A stretch of 38,963 nt of DNA from Nostoc sp. UCD121 (GTDB lineage: Bacteria > Cyanobacteriota > Cyanobacteriia > Cyanobacteriales > Nostocaceae), in the NCBI RefSeq assembly GCF_014222285.1, contig NZ_JACKZS010000055.1:1-38963 (forward strand), written 5' to 3'. Every line of letters starts with the position of its first letter. Within the stretch, counting starts at the first letter, position 1. The notes under the pieces are model-generated. The model was given only the letters and a program-made list of their open reading frames with translations. It was not told where the DNA came from and ran no database searches. Made by a program: the position numbers and the translations under genes. Shown here piece after piece: positions 30,841 through 38,963 of this stretch.

Positions 30841-32352
30841 TTAACCGCCATATTTCAGATAAAAATAATTCTGAAAAACCCCATCCGGGTCATACTTGCG
30901 CTTGAGGGCGAAAAATTTAGCAGATTGTGGATAAGCTCGACGAAATTGTTCAGGCGTGGCATGAAGACGATAGGGTAGATAATACCTACCACCAACCGCT
31001 AGGGCTGCCTCAATCAGTTTCTGGGTCATTACCTCCATCTTTTCCTCCCCCTCTTGAGTGCGTTGCTGATGAAACAGCATCACCAATCCAAAAACTTCCC
31101 CATCGGCATATCTGAGAAAACTGTCGTTATCTTGGTGAACATTTCGCACCGTGACATTGAGCAAATCCCCTTTGGACTGAGGAATAATCACGCGACACTT
31201 CTCTAAAAAAGCTTCCAGAAATTGAGGGGGAATAAAGTACTCATGCAGGATGTCAGTCTCTGCCTGATGACGATTTTCAAATAAGGTGGAGGGACGGTTG
31301 AGAATCTGGTTTCTCAAAACCCGGCTTCCGGCTTCTCCCCCAACGATTTTTTCTAGTTGCCAGCGCAAGTTTTTGCCATAGTCACTGCCAATGCTGCCAC
31401 GGAAAACCGTCCGAGGTAATTCAGAATCTGACTGTTTTTCTAAAGAGACAATAGCCCGACTTCCTTGGGGAATTTGGCGGTAAGTGGTGAGAATAGCTTC
31501 TTGTAAAAAGCTTTCCGGTGCAACAGAAAGTCTACCGTATGCCATACCAATATTGGCTGCACCATCTATCCGTTGCCGATAGGTATCAATATAGTTCTCG
31601 CTTTTAATCACGAACCGTTCAGCTATATACGTCTCATTGGGTACTACTCTCAAATCCACATCAAGAATAATCCCGAATAATCCGTAACCGCCTAAAACGA
31701 GAGAAAATAACTCTGGGTTTTCCTGTCTGGAACACTGTACAACCTTGCCACTTGCCAGCATTAACCGGAAACTTTCGACCGTGCTAGCAAAGGGGGGACT
31801 ATTATGTTGCCAGCCATGAGCATTGGCGCTCATCGTACCGCCAACAGAAAAATCATTGTTGGACTGCATCACGGCAACAGAATAGCCACGTTCATTTAGG
31901 TAAGGAATAATATCAGACCATTTAGCTCCTGATTGTACCGTCAGAATTTTAGTCGCCGGATTGAATTGCATCCGGTTGAAGTTAAGCATCGCCAAGGAGA
32001 TGCCTTTAGCATACAGAGTGTGACCACCCATAGTATGGCGGGAACCAGCGATCGCTACCTTCTTACCTTGACGTAAAGCATCTCTAAGTACAGACTGTAG
32101 TAGCACCTCAGTAACTCCAGGCTGACTTTTAATCTGCTTAATTGTCACCTGTGTCTGATTCAGGTGACTGGCATCATCAACCGTGCCAGGAGGCAGGGGT
32201 TGACGGTCATCGCGATCGCTCCAGGCTGTTAAAGTCAGGTGAGCAACAGGTCTGGCAATGACTGTTAGGGCAATAGTGGTAGTTGCCACTAGGACAAGCA
32301 GGATAATCTTTAGCCTATTTTTTAACAATTTACTCCGGTAGAAACGCTGCAT
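30841..32352 (-). CDS. FAD-linked oxidoreductase (VAO/PCMH type), membrane-anchored
   Basis: 503 residues from the ATG at 32352. A hydrophobic segment at about 14-35 (IILLVLVATTTIALTVIA) anchors or exports the protein. An FAD-binding PCMH domain follows (GSRHTMGGHTLY, then VGGTMSANAHG and GLFGIILDVDLRV), and the C-terminal half is the substrate domain, ending in DPDGVFQNYF as in sugar-alcohol or gulonolactone oxidases. Substrate unknown. The frame continues 32 codons upstream to 32448, but those codons overlap the divergent pentapeptide-repeat gene and precede the hydrophobic segment. The two divergent genes are only 30 bp apart by this start, so their promoters must lie in each other's 5' region. 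Confidence 0.82.
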   Translation of the reverse strand: MQRFYRSKLLKNRLKIILLVLVATTTIALTVIARPVAHLTLTAWSDRDDRQPLPPGTVDDASHLNQTQVTIKQIKSQPGVTEVLLQSVLRDALRQGKKVAIAGSRHTMGGHTLYAKGISLAMLNFNRMQFNPATKILTVQSGAKWSDIIPYLNERGYSVAVMQSNNDFSVGGTMSANAHGWQHNSPPFASTVESFRLMLASGKVVQCSRQENPELFSLVLGGYGLFGIILDVDLRVVPNETYIAERFVIKSENYIDTYRQRIDGAANIGMAYGRLSVAPESFLQEAILTTYRQIPQGSRAIVSLEKQSDSELPRTVFRGSIGSDYGKNLRWQLEKIVGGEAGSRVLRNQILNRPSTLFENRHQAETDILHEYFIPPQFLEAFLEKCRVIIPQSKGDLLNVTVRNVHQDNDSFLRYADGEVFGLVMLFHQQRTQEGEEKMEVMTQKLIEAALAVGGRYYLPYRLHATPEQFRRAYPQSAKFFALKRKYDPDGVFQNYFYLKYGG

Positions 32353-32382
32353 AACTTGGATTGAGAGGGCAAAATAGAAAAC

Positions 32383-33735
32383 ATGACGATTGAATCCGAT
32401 TCCTCTAATCCACCAACCCCAGAACCAATACCTGAAAAGGACTTGCAACCTGATGACTTTGACGGGGGTGCAACTGAGAAAAACCTAAGCTCAGAAGTAC
32501 TAGCGACACAACAAGCACTAGCGGCGATCGCATCTTTGAAATCTCCGCAATATACAAATGCTTTACAACAAGCCCGTTCTGAGGTCAAGCAACCCACTAG
32601 CAACCAATTTATAGTTAAGCCAAGGGCATTGCTGATTACTCTAATAGCGATCGCCATTACCTTTATTGGAATTATCCTCAATAACTGGATCGTTGGCATT
32701 ATCGGAACGCTGATAACTTTGCTGTTATCCTTAGCCATATTATTGCCTTGGTTCCAAGAAGTTTTAAAGGAGTGGTTTTCACCCCAAGAACGCACCCTGT
32801 TTGTGGCCTTTTTGGGATTACTAGTAGCCATCATCGGCTTGATTAGGTTCACAGGTGTGAGCGATCGCTTACTTGCTTTAGGACGCAAAATTAACTGGGA
32901 TATTGCTGGAACCCTAGCAGATTGGTTTGGTGCTTTGGGACAAATTCTGATCGCCATCATTGCCGTTTATGTAGCGTGGCGGCAATATGTTATTTCCAAA
33001 GACTTGACAATTCAGCAAAACCTGCTCACAGTTCAGCAAAATATTATCACCCAGCAACAGACAATTGATTCTTATTTCCAAGGCATTTCAGACTTGGTGT
33101 TAGATGAAGAAGGATTATTAGAAGATTGGCCCCAAGAAAGAGCGATCGCTGAAGGACGCACTGCGGCAATTTTAAGTAGCGTAGATGGTAGTGGTAAAGC
33201 GAAAATTCTCCGCTTTCTCTCACGTTCCAAGTTGTTGTCACCCTTAAAACGCGATCGCTTATTAGGTCGAGCCATTCTCGATGGGACTGGCGGATATGCA
33301 GAAGACCGTCTGGAAGGTTTGCGTGTCATCGATTTAGGTGTAATGCTAGCCGCAGCAGACCTTTCCGGTACTGATTTACGTTGGACTGACCTCAGCGAAG
33401 CTAATCTTGTCCGTGCTAATTTGACCGGTTGTGACTTAGTAAAAGCCAACCTCTCCCGCACAATTTTATATAATGCTAATCTCAGTGGTGCCGACATCAA
33501 CGGCATTCGCCTATTCTACGGTTTAGTAGATAAAGCATCGCCCCGTAGCCGCACCGAACCGCCAGATTATGAAACCGGCGAACAAACTGGCGCTGTAGTG
33601 GAAAATGCCGATTTCAGTAATGTGCAACGGATGCCTGAATCTGCACGTTGCTACTGTTGTACTTGGGGTGGCGAAAAAACTAGAGCTACTATTCCTGGTG
33701 GTTGTGAAGGTATTCCTAATAAGTTGGGAAGATAG
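32383..33735 (+). CDS. Membrane protein with C-terminal pentapeptide repeats
   Basis: 450 residues. An acidic, proline-rich N-terminus is followed by four hydrophobic segments at about 84-102, 105-124, 143-162 and 183-204, a glutamine-rich helix (QQNLLTVQQNIITQQQ) at about 212-228, and a globular part. Pentapeptide repeats (A(D/N)LSG/xDL) run from about 325 to 370, forming a short beta helix. The end has a cysteine group CYCCTWGG and then IPGGCEGIPNKLGR. This arrangement occurs in several cyanobacterial membrane proteins of unknown role. It converges on map and is divergent from the FAD oxidoreductase. Confidence 0.85.
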   Translation: MTIESDSSNPPTPEPIPEKDLQPDDFDGGATEKNLSSEVLATQQALAAIASLKSPQYTNALQQARSEVKQPTSNQFIVKPRALLITLIAIAITFIGIILNNWIVGIIGTLITLLLSLAILLPWFQEVLKEWFSPQERTLFVAFLGLLVAIIGLIRFTGVSDRLLALGRKINWDIAGTLADWFGALGQILIAIIAVYVAWRQYVISKDLTIQQNLLTVQQNIITQQQTIDSYFQGISDLVLDEEGLLEDWPQERAIAEGRTAAILSSVDGSGKAKILRFLSRSKLLSPLKRDRLLGRAILDGTGGYAEDRLEGLRVIDLGVMLAAADLSGTDLRWTDLSEANLVRANLTGCDLVKANLSRTILYNANLSGADINGIRLFYGLVDKASPRSRTEPPDYETGEQTGAVVENADFSNVQRMPESARCYCCTWGGEKTRATIPGGCEGIPNKLGR

Positions 33736-33840
33736 TGATACCAAATTCAATACCACAATGAGCAACAAAACACTTGTAGAGACGGCGATTTATCGCGTCT
33801 CGAAAACCCAAAATTGTTGCCAGTAGCCTTTAGAGTACTC

Positions 33841-34617
33841 TTAGTAATTCTCACCTTCAGGTAGAGTGAGGATTTCAACGCCATCTTCAGTTACAGCTAA
33901 GGTATGCTCACATTGAGCGGATAGTTTGCGATCGCGCGTTACCGCAGTCCACTTGTCACCGAGAACTTCGACTTCGTAAGTACCTTCATTAATCATTGGC
34001 TCAATAGTAAAAACCATCCCCGGCCTCAGGCGCTTGCCTTTACCGCGAGTACCATAATGAGGAACATCCGGCGCAGTGTGGAAAATGTTACTGATGCCGT
34101 GTCCAACAAAATCTCGCACTACAGAAAAGCCTTGCCCTTCAGCATACTCTTGAATAGCTGCACCAATATCGCCAATCCGTCCCCCCGGTTTCACTTCAGC
34201 AATACCCAGACGCAAACACTCCTCTGTCACCTCTACCAGCTTTCTCGTTTTTGGGGAAGGAGTGCCAACAAAAAATGTCTTCGATGTATCGCCGTGATAC
34301 CCTTCAACAATGGGCGTTACATCAATATTAATAATGTCACCGTCTTTGAGAATCTGCTTGGCGTTAGGAATGCCATGACAAATTACCTCATTGACACTGG
34401 TACAAATCGATTTGGGATAACCCTTATAGCCAAGAGGTGCGCTTTTTGCTCCATGCGCTTGCGTCCAACGTTCGGCTTCATCATTTAGTTCCAGAGTGCT
34501 AACCCCTGGCTTCACAAACGGTTCTAGATGCTGGAGAAGTTTGGCTGCTAAACGCCCAGCTTGACGCATTTTCTCTATTTCTCGTTGGGATAAAATGACA
34601 ATTAGTTCAGTTTTCAT
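33841..34617 (-). CDS. map: Methionine aminopeptidase, type I
   Basis: 258 residues. Removes the initiator methionine from new proteins. The five metal ligands are visible: the two aspartates in NIDVTPIVEGYHGDTSKT, H in GHGISNIFH, E in FTIEPMI and E in QCEHTLAV. MRQAGRLAAK and SVNEVICHGIP are typical near the N-terminus. Twenty base pairs separate it from the upstream bvdR gene on the same strand, so the two are likely cotranscribed. Cyanobacteria usually carry more than one map gene, so this may be one of several. Confidence 0.95.
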   Translation of the reverse strand: MKTELIVILSQREIEKMRQAGRLAAKLLQHLEPFVKPGVSTLELNDEAERWTQAHGAKSAPLGYKGYPKSICTSVNEVICHGIPNAKQILKDGDIINIDVTPIVEGYHGDTSKTFFVGTPSPKTRKLVEVTEECLRLGIAEVKPGGRIGDIGAAIQEYAEGQGFSVVRDFVGHGISNIFHTAPDVPHYGTRGKGKRLRPGMVFTIEPMINEGTYEVEVLGDKWTAVTRDRKLSAQCEHTLAVTEDGVEILTLPEGENY

Positions 34618-34637
34618 TAACTTTTATCTAGACAAAC

Positions 34638-35639
34638 TTACATAAACATAGTGAACCCTGTCTGTGCAGCTCTTTGAGCAGCATCAGCAACCTTTAAGGT
34701 ATACAAACTCTGCTCTGGGGTAACGTACAAAGGAGTACCATCAAAAAGATGGTCTAACACCATAGCTGTGTCTTTGGCAAACAAACCCCGACGAGGGCCA
34801 ACCTCTATAGATGTTGTTTCCCCTGGCTGGATGAAAATTCCTGTGTCGCCATCAAAGACTAAACCACCTTTTTCTCCGTGAACTTCAAACTTGCGTTCTG
34901 ATTGCCAAATACTTTCGCCTTTGCCATAGACTACTTGGGCTAAAAGTCCACTGTTAAAGCACAGTTCACTAGTGCAAAAACAGGTTTGGTAATATTCCGG
35001 TTCTATTTCCCAATATCGCTGATGACAGTTAACAGTAAATACTGTACCAAATAAATCGATGAGGCGATGTAGGCGAGACAGGGCCCCAATTAAGGGAAAA
35101 CCGAACAACTCGTGGTTATAAGTCCATTTACGGGGTGCAGGATTTTGGGGATTGATGGTGCTGTAGCGAGCATAAAACACTTCACCAATTTTGGCTACGT
35201 TTTGCTTCAAGGCTTGATGCAAACCACCCAAAAGTTCTAGGTGTTCTACGTGCAAGAGTTTTTTTTGTGCTTTGGCTAGGGCAATCAGTTCGTCTGCTTC
35301 GACTACATCCAAGGAAAGGGGATACTCTATAATTACATGTTTGCCGTTGGTAAGTGCTGCACGAGCGATCGCACCATGATCTCGATTAACAGTGCAAATT
35401 ACTACCAAGTCTACATCTTCACGTTCTACTAGTTCTTGCCAAGAACTCAATGCTTTAATCTGGTACTCTCTGACAAAGGCTTCTGTTTTTTCTGCGGTAT
35501 GACCAACAACCGCTATCAACTGCGATCGCTCATCATGGAGCAATGCTTCAGCCCGGAACTTTGCTGCATACCCAGTACCTACCAAACCTACACGCACTCT
35601 TGCTTTTTCCAAAGCTGCTCCTGAATTATACACGATCAT
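34638..35639 (-). CDS. bvdR: Biliverdin reductase (Gfo/Idh/MocA fold)
   Basis: 333 residues. Rossmann start VGLVGTGYAAKFRAE followed by the oxidoreductase C-terminal domain. It resembles the Synechocystis BvdR sequence I remember in many places: LLHVEHLELLGGLHQA, GEVFYARYSTINPQNPAP, YGKGE, RRGLFAKDTA and LYTLKVAD. The enzyme reduces biliverdin IX-alpha to bilirubin with NADPH and is needed for normal phycobiliprotein content in Synechocystis. The start is uncertain: ATG at 35639 or TTG at 35612, which has AGGAG five bases upstream and begins just before the fold. It is divergent from petF, and map follows after 20 bp. Confidence 0.85.
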   Translation of the reverse strand: MIVYNSGAALEKARVRVGLVGTGYAAKFRAEALLHDERSQLIAVVGHTAEKTEAFVREYQIKALSSWQELVEREDVDLVVICTVNRDHGAIARAALTNGKHVIIEYPLSLDVVEADELIALAKAQKKLLHVEHLELLGGLHQALKQNVAKIGEVFYARYSTINPQNPAPRKWTYNHELFGFPLIGALSRLHRLIDLFGTVFTVNCHQRYWEIEPEYYQTCFCTSELCFNSGLLAQVVYGKGESIWQSERKFEVHGEKGGLVFDGDTGIFIQPGETTSIEVGPRRGLFAKDTAMVLDHLFDGTPLYVTPEQSLYTLKVADAAQRAAQTGFTMFM

Positions 35640-36098
35640 TTTATATAAAAACTTGGCACACTTGGCACAAACTCATTATGTGACCTGCTTAAAAATAGGT
35701 TTTTATTAGTCTTGAAATTTTCGGAGTTGTTGCAAGAAGTTTCTTGATTTCAAACAACCTCTCAAGTTTTTTGATTGTCTTGACAAAAGTCTGATTTTAT
35801 GGGTGATTAGCCTTGTTGTAAATTTAAATAATATCAAATTTAATCATGTTTTCTTAGTTAGAACATAGTTTTTTATTATGACAGCCCAACTAGGGCATTA
35901 AATACATAAATAAAACTTATCGGGATTAAGCAACAAAATTTCATTACTAATCGGCTTCAATTTCGAGTTACATAGTTTAATTTTTCTCGTAGTATCAGAA
36001 TTGAAGCAAATATAAACTAGCGGCTAATTCTCAAGAACAGCCGCGACCTTTGCCTTAAGATAACTTATACTGCCGTTCACAAAAGAGAGGATTACTCA
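35640..36098. other. Divergent promoter region, bvdR and petF
   Basis: 459 bp without an ORF. Contains TTGACA at about 35780 and a TATACT near 36066, about 30 bp before the petF start, with a GAGAGGA ribosome-binding site at 36086-36092. I cannot place a reliable -35/-10 pair. The length allows long leaders and light or redox control for both genes. Confidence 0.45.
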
Positions 36099-36398
36099 AT
36101 GCCAACTTATAAAGTGACACTAGTCAACGAGGCTGAAGGGCTGAACACAACCCTTGATGTTGAGGACGATACCTATATTTTAGACGCAGCTGAAGAAGCT
36201 GGTATTGACCTGCCCTACTCTTGCCGCGCTGGTGCTTGCTCTACTTGTGCAGGTAAACTCGTGTCAGGTACTGTCGATCAAGGCGATCAATCATTCTTAG
36301 ATGACGATCAAATAGAAGCTGGATATGTACTGACCTGTGTTGCTTACCCAACTTCTAATGTCACAATCGAAACTCACAAAGAAGAAGAACTTTATTAA
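36099..36398 (+). CDS. petF: Ferredoxin I, plant-type [2Fe-2S]
   Basis: 99 residues, the classic vegetative-cell ferredoxin. Cluster cysteines C42, C47, C50 and C80 are present (SCRAGACSTCAG, then LTC). It accepts electrons from photosystem I and feeds FNR, nitrite reductase, heme oxygenase and bilin reductases. Sequence and length fit PetF better than the heterocyst type FdxH, which has different residues around the cluster. A GAGAGGA site precedes the ATG. It is single-cistron with a terminator about 160 nt downstream, and divergent from bvdR, which belongs to the same bilin economy. Confidence 0.95.
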   Translation: MPTYKVTLVNEAEGLNTTLDVEDDTYILDAAEEAGIDLPYSCRAGACSTCAGKLVSGTVDQGDQSFLDDDQIEAGYVLTCVAYPTSNVTIETHKEEELY

Positions 36399-36556
36399 GA
36401 GCAAAACTAAATAGCCAAATACCTATTTCTATTGGTGATTATAGTGATTCAACATCTTGACTGAGCGATCGTCCAAGGTCTCAATGTTGCAATACTAAAC
36501 ATCAATTTGTGTGTGCCTCTTAAAGCCACTTTGAAAAAAAGCCTGATTTTATATTG

Positions 36557-36597
36557 AGCAGGAACACAGTAAATTTAGTGTTCCTGCTTAATTTTTT
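36557..36597 (+). terminator. Rho-independent terminator of petF
   Basis: AGCAGGAACAC at 36557-36567 pairs with GTGTTCCTGCT at 36579-36589, followed by an ATTTTTT run at 36590-36597. This is a clean intrinsic terminator on the plus strand, 159 nt past the petF stop. Confidence 0.9.
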
Positions 36598-36739
36598 AGT
36601 ATGGAGTTCTACCTCAGCAATTTTGCCTTTTATTGACTCCTGATTCCTACCTCAAGATAGAGGCAAGAGGTAGGAGATAGAAACTTTTTCTAAACCTCAT
36701 CTATGTTGAAACCTAGAGTTTTTTAAAAAATATATTTAT

Positions 36740-36819
36740 GTAGGTTGGGTGGAGCCAAACGTAAACCAACATTACCACCTTATTTATATTAGGTTACGCG
36801 ATCGCTGCACCCAGCCTAC
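36740..36819. repeat. Palindromic dispersed repeat
   Basis: GTAGGTTGGGTG at 36740-36751 pairs with CACCCAGCCTAC at 36808-36819 (one G-T pair). Same family as 19832-19907 by its GTAGGTTGGGT ends and internal ACCAACATTA words. It contains a GCGATCGC site. Confidence 0.7.
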
Positions 36820-36853
36820 AAAACTACGGTTCTTAAGGTAGACGAGGTTTAGC

Positions 36854-38443
36854 TTAGAATTTAATCTCTTTGTTGAGAACTTGAATCTGAGTACCAGGAT
36901 AATAAAATTGGAGAATTTTAGGACTTGACCAACCTAGTTTTGCTAGATTTTGAGCGCCAGTTTGACTCAAGCCAACTCCATGTCCTAATCCACCACCAAT
37001 AAAAGCGTATCCCCACAGTTCTGGTTTGCCTTTATTCAGAGGTTCTAGGTAAAAAAGCGTACTTGTAGGAGCAGCAAAGGCACTACGAACTTCGTCTTTG
37101 TGGAGAATAAAGGTGCTTTTATCAGTTTTAACCGCGAGTTCCAGAATGCGTCCACTCTCGCTTCGCTTCACCACTGCCATAGCCTGAATTGTCTTAAATT
37201 TGGCGTGAGGACTGTTTTTGACCTGCAAAAATTTCTGCAAGTCCTTGATAATATCTTCTAAACGGGTTTCCTTGCGCCAACGAAAAGCATCCCATTTGCT
37301 CTCGTTAAATCCCTGTTGGATATTAATAAATTTCTGGAAGTTCTTTTCATCTGCCAAACTCTGCTTAGACAAGTTCCAAAAATTAGTCGCAGCATCTAGT
37401 ACAGGGCGCAAATAGGGACGATCGTCGCCATTCCAAACATCGCTGAAGGAAGCAGTAACACCACCTGTAGTAGAAGAATACAGGGCATCTACGAGTTCGT
37501 TTTTATAAGTTACTACCTTACCCCTGGTGGAGGCGATCGCTTGATCTGTTTTAGCCGCCGCTCCATTTAGCCCATAATAAACTTGGCAGTGAGTATCAGC
37601 ACACAACTGATAGTTATCTGCGGCAAACCTGCGTAAATTTCTTAAAGCATAAGTCCGGGCGAGAATTGCTTGGGCTTCTAGCGCCGCCTTTGGTGCATCC
37701 GTTCCTATTTCGTAAGGCACAACCCCACGTAAATAAGTTTCTAAAGGGACTTGGTTAACTAAAGTATATGTGCCGTAAGCATTTGGCTGCAAATTCAGCT
37801 GTCCAGAATAAAGACGAGCATTTTCTGGCTTTTCGCTTTTATTCACCCGAATCAAGTTTTTATCAGTGCTGATTTCCAAATCATCTGGGCTATAGCGTTT
37901 ACCATCTACCACCCAACTAACTTGCGGCACTTGTTTTAAAACTTTAGTATCAAGATATACTTTATCTTTATTAGAAGCTTGGATGTTCTGCAATAGTAAG
38001 CGTCGCAATAAAGGAGTGCTATAAACATCTCGTTTAGCCCAAACCTGCCAGCGTTCTGGCTGGGTGATTTCCACTTCTATTCCCTGAGAACGCCATTTCT
38101 TAGCACTATCTTCCGCAGTTTCAAAAGTACGGTATGTGCCTAAGACTACCATTTCTTCAACTGCTAGCTGGGGTAAAGCTTGCATAACTGTTTCCAGCTT
38201 TACAGGATTCTTTGTCACCAGGATTTGCTGCTTGTTACCCGCTTGAAATTTTAGCTTTAAGCGATCGCCTTTTGTCGGTTCCAGTTGCAGTTTGGCTGTG
38301 GGTTGTGAACCAAATCGCTGCACAATCCCAATTTTCAATTCTATATCCTGGATGTTACTCTCAGGGCCTGATGCAGCAGTCAGTCCCAATAGACAAAATG
38401 TCGTCAGCACAGTGTGGGAAAAACGCCAAAACAAAAATTTCAT
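36854..38443 (-). CDS. SpoIID/LytB-domain protein
   Basis: 529 residues from the ATG at 38443. A signal peptide or anchor follows at once (MKFLFWRFSHTVLTTFCLLG). Residues about 60-170 include an SPOR-like repeat (VVLGTYRTFETAEDSAKKW), and the SpoIID domain covers about 225-520 (LETYLRGVVPYEI, ALEAQAILARTYAL, the metal/substrate region DTHCQVYYG, and GYAFIGGGLGHGVGLSQTGA at the end). SpoIID proteins act as lytic transglycosylases on peptidoglycan glycan strands denuded of peptides; in cyanobacteria the role is wall remodelling. The frame continues 42 codons upstream through a dispersed repeat (38463-38490), so the shorter start is better. Divergent from srx. Confidence 0.9.
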   Translation of the reverse strand: MKFLFWRFSHTVLTTFCLLGLTAASGPESNIQDIELKIGIVQRFGSQPTAKLQLEPTKGDRLKLKFQAGNKQQILVTKNPVKLETVMQALPQLAVEEMVVLGTYRTFETAEDSAKKWRSQGIEVEITQPERWQVWAKRDVYSTPLLRRLLLQNIQASNKDKVYLDTKVLKQVPQVSWVVDGKRYSPDDLEISTDKNLIRVNKSEKPENARLYSGQLNLQPNAYGTYTLVNQVPLETYLRGVVPYEIGTDAPKAALEAQAILARTYALRNLRRFAADNYQLCADTHCQVYYGLNGAAAKTDQAIASTRGKVVTYKNELVDALYSSTTGGVTASFSDVWNGDDRPYLRPVLDAATNFWNLSKQSLADEKNFQKFINIQQGFNESKWDAFRWRKETRLEDIIKDLQKFLQVKNSPHAKFKTIQAMAVVKRSESGRILELAVKTDKSTFILHKDEVRSAFAAPTSTLFYLEPLNKGKPELWGYAFIGGGLGHGVGLSQTGAQNLAKLGWSSPKILQFYYPGTQIQVLNKEIKF

Positions 38444-38462
38444 GGCTACCTGATAGCGTACC

Positions 38463-38490
38463 CCTATGGGAAAGCAAGCTACGCGCAGCA
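38463..38490. repeat. Dispersed repeat copy upstream of the SpoIID-like gene
   Basis: Carries AGCAAGCTACGCGCAGC at 38473-38489, identical to 12128-12144. It falls in the apparent 5' extension of the SpoIID-like frame and supports starting that gene after it. Confidence 0.7.
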
Positions 38491-38684
38491 TATCGAGCTT
38501 CTTTTGCCCCCTAATGCGGCGTTGGAGCTTATTTTCCAATTGCTTTGCAGTGCGGTCTTTTTGTCGCATGAGCGCTCCAATGATACCATTACCAGTTTTG
38601 CCCCAAATACAGGTTGCAAAACGAAGTCATAACGACTATGATTTATTTAAAGACACAAAATAGAACTAGTTGGATAAACTCCTT

Positions 38685-38948
38685 ATGGTTAGAGTCCAAG
38701 AAATTCCATTAAATCAGATAAAACGGCCATTGCCCCGTGCAAACGATCCAAATAAAGTGCAAGCCTTAATGGAATCGATTGCGGAGATTGGGCAGCAAGA
38801 ACCTATTGATGTCCTAGAAGTAGATGGACAATATTATGGCTTTTCTGGTTGCCATCGGTATGAAGCTTGCCAACGTTTAGGCAAAGAAACCGTTTTAGCC
38901 AGAGTTCGTAAAGCACCCCGTAGCGTTTTAAAGATGCACTTGGCATAG
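38685..38948 (+). CDS. srx: Sulfiredoxin
   Basis: 87 residues from the ATG at 38685. Reduces the sulfinic acid form of 2-Cys peroxiredoxins with ATP, restoring them after peroxide stress. The ParB/Srx-type fold is recognised by VQEIPLNQIKRPLPR at the start and the active loop FSGCHRYEA with catalytic C56. The ending RKAPRSVLKMHL is typical of cyanobacterial Srx. A TTG at 38670 could extend it by five codons; neither start has a strong ribosome-binding site. It is divergent from the SpoIID-like gene and ends 15 bp before the window edge. Confidence 0.93.
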   Translation: MVRVQEIPLNQIKRPLPRANDPNKVQALMESIAEIGQQEPIDVLEVDGQYYGFSGCHRYEACQRLGKETVLARVRKAPRSVLKMHLA

Positions 38949-38963
38949 AGAATGAGAGTAGGG

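Larger units (their letters stand above)
36399..36853. other. Intergenic region after petF
   Basis: 455 bp holding the petF terminator (36557-36597) and a palindromic repeat (36740-36819). No ORF supported. Confidence 0.6.

Noticed and set aside
33072..33506. 144-codon frame antisense to the pentapeptide-repeat gene
   Set aside because: The sense frame has repeats and membrane helices; the antisense frame is a by-product of the repeat codons.
35640..36098. A -35/-10 promoter pair for petF
   Set aside because: TTGACA at about 35780 and TATACT near 36066 are not at a usable spacing to each other; I cannot place a promoter with confidence.

Overview
The window looks like chromosomal DNA of a filamentous, probably heterocyst-forming cyanobacterium of the Nostoc/Anabaena type. 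Evidence: many GCGATCGC (HIP1) octamers inside and between genes; photosynthesis genes (geranylgeranyl reductase chlP, biliverdin reductase bvdR, plant-type ferredoxin petF, NblS-type sensor kinase); a PrcA-type calcium-dependent protease; heptanucleotide tandem repeats (STRR-like) between genes; and dispersed GC-rich palindromes typical of Nostocales. No rRNA, tRNA or CRISPR array was seen.

Layout. 1-7070: an accessory block with a Rieske protein, a VWA-domain protein, a minus-strand trio (protease-prodomain-like protein, small His-rich protein, DUF6745-like protein) and the divergent subtilase prcA. 7190-8670: thiC under a TPP riboswitch. 8978-11230: an RTX-repeat protein, then a degenerate patch where the C-terminal fragment of a second RTX gene abuts a broken TnpB remnant with its IS200/IS605-type right end. 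11242-17430: a phosphatase-like gene, a GNAT acetyltransferase, a TetR regulator with a 10-codon leader ORF, and a probable MFS - SDR - ChaC operon that may share an operator motif with tetR. 17731-19781: two glycosyltransferase-like genes. 19911-22009: a ParA/ParB-like pair in which ParA carries an N-terminal HSDR_N nuclease-like domain. 22225-24622: zinc-ribbon membrane protein and nblS. 25054-30552: pabAB (aminodeoxychorismate synthase), cysA, a YidD-like protein with a cysteine-rich tail, and chlP. 30841-38948: FAD oxidoreductase, pentapeptide-repeat membrane protein, map, bvdR, petF, SpoIID-like protein and sulfiredoxin.

How genes work together. The right half is mostly housekeeping and photosynthetic physiology: bilin and chlorophyll metabolism, ferredoxin, redox repair, light/nutrient sensing, folate and thiamin synthesis, sulfate uptake. 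The left half is accessory. The two loci most likely to hide something undescribed are (a) prcA with a divergently encoded stand-alone relative of its own pro-region, next to VWA and DUF6745-like genes, and (b) the two-gene operon encoding an HSDR_N-ParA fusion and a ParB-coiled-coil protein with a 4-nt start/stop overlap.
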